From positions 1 to 35,928 of IMG/VR virus record IMGVR_UViG_3300021061_000040: a DNA stretch of 35,928 nucleotides; one strand, given 5' to 3'. Shown piece by piece: positions 35,638 through 35,928 of this stretch. The notes below the pieces were generated by a model. That model was not told where the DNA came from and searched no databases. It was given only the letters and a program-made list of their open reading frames with translations. Source of the DNA: a virus. The position numbers and the translations under genes are program-made. Positions within the stretch are counted from its first letter, which is position 1. Each line of letters starts with the position of its first letter.

Positions 35638-35928
35638 TTATTGGTGCCACCCCCTCCGCTCCGCCTCTTCCACCGCCGCCGCCAGGGCATCCACCAGCGC
35701 CGGCTCGCTCACGTCGATGATCTCGTTCGTGCTCGCCGAGTCCCGGATCTTGACCCGCACCCGCCACGCCCGGCGCGTCGGCTGGCCGTCCCGGGTGCAG
35801 ATGGCCGACCAGAACCGGAGGCCGCCAGCGCCGACCGTCTGGTACTCGGTGCACCGATGCATCGAGCAGTCGCACCGGGCGTCCAGGGCGGCGAGCCGGG
35901 ACCAGAGTTCGGGCGGGATGGGCTGGGG
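35638..35928 (-). CDS. Hypothetical reverse-strand protein, 5' end outside the window
   Basis: The frame is open to the right edge, so at least 96 residues are visible. The start seen at 35862 is internal: upstream codons read PQPIPPELWSRLAALDARCD, which continue naturally. Then CTEYQTVGAGGLRFWSAICT, DGQPTRRAWRVRVKIRDSAS, and a C-terminal helix (LVDALAAAVEEAERRGWHQ). Three Cys near CDCSMHRC could bind metal. It may belong to another transcriptional unit, early or lysogenic. Function unknown. Confidence 0.6.
   Translation of the reverse strand, partial: PQPIPPELWSRLAALDARCDCSMHRCTEYQTVGAGGLRFWSAICTRDGQPTRRAWRVRVKIRDSASTNEIIDVSEPALVDALAAAVEEAERRGWHQ

Noticed and set aside
1-35928. CRISPR arrays, retrons, insertion sequences, attachment sites and integrases
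   Set aside because: No regularly spaced direct repeats, reverse transcriptase, transposase, terminal inverted repeats or recombinase motifs were seen. The only mobile gene found is the HNH endonuclease.

Overview
The window is a GC-rich stretch of a tailed double-stranded DNA phage or prophage. It shows a replication and accessory module, a packaging and head module, a connector and tail module, receptor-binding candidates, and a probable lysis and late accessory module, nearly all on the + strand. No integrase, repressor, tRNA, rRNA or clear host chromosomal gene is visible, so a free phage and a prophage cannot be told apart. The likely host is a planctomycete, perhaps of the Phycisphaerae. 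The main clue is a run of five cysteine-rich repeats of the GACCLPDG type in a tail-region protein (27619-29043), a repeat I associate with Phycisphaerae surface proteins. This host call is an inference.

Layout. Positions 1-7473 hold the left arm: a DUF559-type nuclease cut by the window edge, a replisome-organizer-like protein, a possible helicase-loader-like protein, a phage DNA adenine methyltransferase, an ASCH-domain protein, two paralogous small proteins, zinc-binding and coiled-coil proteins, and a small membrane protein. Positions 7470-16402 hold terminase small and large subunits, a sigma-factor-like protein with a zinc motif, a portal/MuF reading frame of 836 codons, an HK97-type prohead protease and a Maf/DUF115 glycosyltransferase-like protein. 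Positions 16580-18994 hold the major capsid protein, a candidate decoration protein and one unknown, followed by a probable terminator. Positions 19013-26698 hold connector, neck, tail terminator, tail tube, tape-measure and distal tail genes. Positions 26717-32391 hold beta-rich and beta-helical fibre or spike candidates and the Cys-repeat protein. Positions 32394-35423 hold a lipoprotein, an XhlA-like holin candidate, a metallophosphoesterase and small or secreted proteins. The right end holds a strong candidate structured RNA (about 35477-35604) and a minus-strand gene cut by the window edge.

The + strand genes are packed with ATGA, GTGA or TTGA stop-start overlaps and mostly have Shine-Dalgarno sequences, which suggests long translationally coupled operons. 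Three complete genes run the other way (an HNH homing endonuclease, a one-helix membrane protein and a small unknown). All three have a TANNNT hexamer exactly 6 nt before the ATG, the geometry of leaderless promoters, so they look like independently transcribed morons.

The best candidates for something new are: four near-identical GTAGC-N4-GCTAC palindromes placed just before the terminase, the capsid gene and the fibre block, together with a phage sigma-like gene; a Maf-like glycosyltransferase inside the capsid cassette; two small genes overprinted inside the portal-MuF frame; the leaderless reverse genes; and the right-end RNA with a duplicated 8-mer that could compete for its terminator.
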